Positions 13,806 to 13,933 of a DNA stretch of 13,933 bases are shown in pieces. Source of the DNA: Rhizobium sp. Q54 (lineage in GTDB: Bacteria > Pseudomonadota > Alphaproteobacteria > Rhizobiales > Beijerinckiaceae). The stretch covers positions 1 through 13,933 of the forward strand of contig CAMDKB010000066.1 of the NCBI GenBank assembly GCA_945901195.1. The letters are read 5' to 3'. How positions within the stretch are numbered: the first letter of the stretch is position 1; every line of letters begins with the position of its first letter. Under the pieces are notes generated by a model. That model ran no database searches, had not been told where the DNA came from, and was given only the letters and a program-made list of their open reading frames with translations. The translations under genes were made by a program, and so were the position numbers.

Positions 13806-13933
13806 ATTTTTGCGTGGCGTCATAGTCAAAATGATGGGACAGGCGGGGCGAAATTGTTTTTCCCGAGCCGGGGATGATTTCGTAGTTGGTTTTCCCTAGG
13901 TCACAGCGCCACTCCTTCTAACTACCCATTTTT
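13786..13933 (+). mobile_element. End of an insertion sequence (possibly ISL3-like) interrupting DctM
   Basis: At the point where DctM homology stops, the sequence changes to GGGCTCTTCTAAAAACATGA and is more AT-rich than the genes before it. The GGCTCTTC start resembles terminal inverted repeats of ISL3-family elements, and the flanking ATATCTTA is the kind of AT-rich 8-bp target that family favours. No transposase can be recognised in the 148 bases available. A minus-strand frame from 13917 to 13783 is open for 44 codons (including CDLGKTNYEIIPGSGKT) but has no start codon or ribosome site. The window ends inside the element, as expected when an assembly breaks at a repeat. Junction clear, IS assignment tentative. 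Confidence 0.55.

Noticed and set aside
13783..13917. Open minus-strand frame of 44 codons in the IS-like end
   Set aside because: It has no start codon or ribosome site, no recognised domain, and crosses the proposed element boundary, so I do not call it a gene.

Overview
The window reads as chromosomal DNA of an alphaproteobacterium, most likely of the Hyphomicrobiales (rhizobial) order. The strongest sign is a membrane-bound ferritin gene (mbfA) preceded by a perfect Irr-type iron control element (ATTAGAA-GGG-TTCTAAT), a pairing typical of that group. GC-rich codon use and the many exported solute-binding proteins of the Bug/TctC, DctP, NMT1 and family-5 types fit the same group. The right edge, and possibly the left, looks like a contig boundary: the left edge cuts a GNAT gene and the right edge lies inside what looks like an insertion sequence.

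Layout from left to right. A partial GNAT acetyltransferase (minus) diverges from an NMT1/SsuA-type binding protein (plus). A convergent gap full of hairpins follows. Next comes a three-gene minus-strand run in transcription order: Nudix hydrolase, Rieske non-heme iron oxygenase alpha subunit, family-5 (peptide/opine type) binding protein. mbfA diverges from the Nudix gene and carries the iron box in its promoter. A small YciI-type gene converges on mbfA with a gap of only 4 bases. A 315-base gap holds a 25-bp inverted repeat pair. Three tandem Bug/TctC binding proteins (minus) then diverge from two tandem TRAP DctP binding proteins (plus). The DctP pair is followed by one fused TRAP permease (DctQ-DctM) that is broken three times: two one-base losses in homopolymer tracts and a 3' truncation by foreign DNA with an IS-like end.

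Functionally this is a scavenging region. Seven periplasmic binding proteins from four unrelated transporter families lie together, and the only membrane partner in view is damaged. The Bug proteins would need a TctAB permease encoded elsewhere; the NMT1 and family-5 proteins would need ABC permeases and ATPases encoded elsewhere. The Rieske oxygenase, of the phthalate-dioxygenase type, keeps all its metal ligands and is closely coupled to the family-5 binding protein. This suggests uptake and hydroxylation of an aromatic or related acid, but no reductase is present and the substrate cannot be read from the sequence. mbfA is a separate iron-homeostasis function. I saw no tRNA, rRNA, CRISPR array or phage genes.
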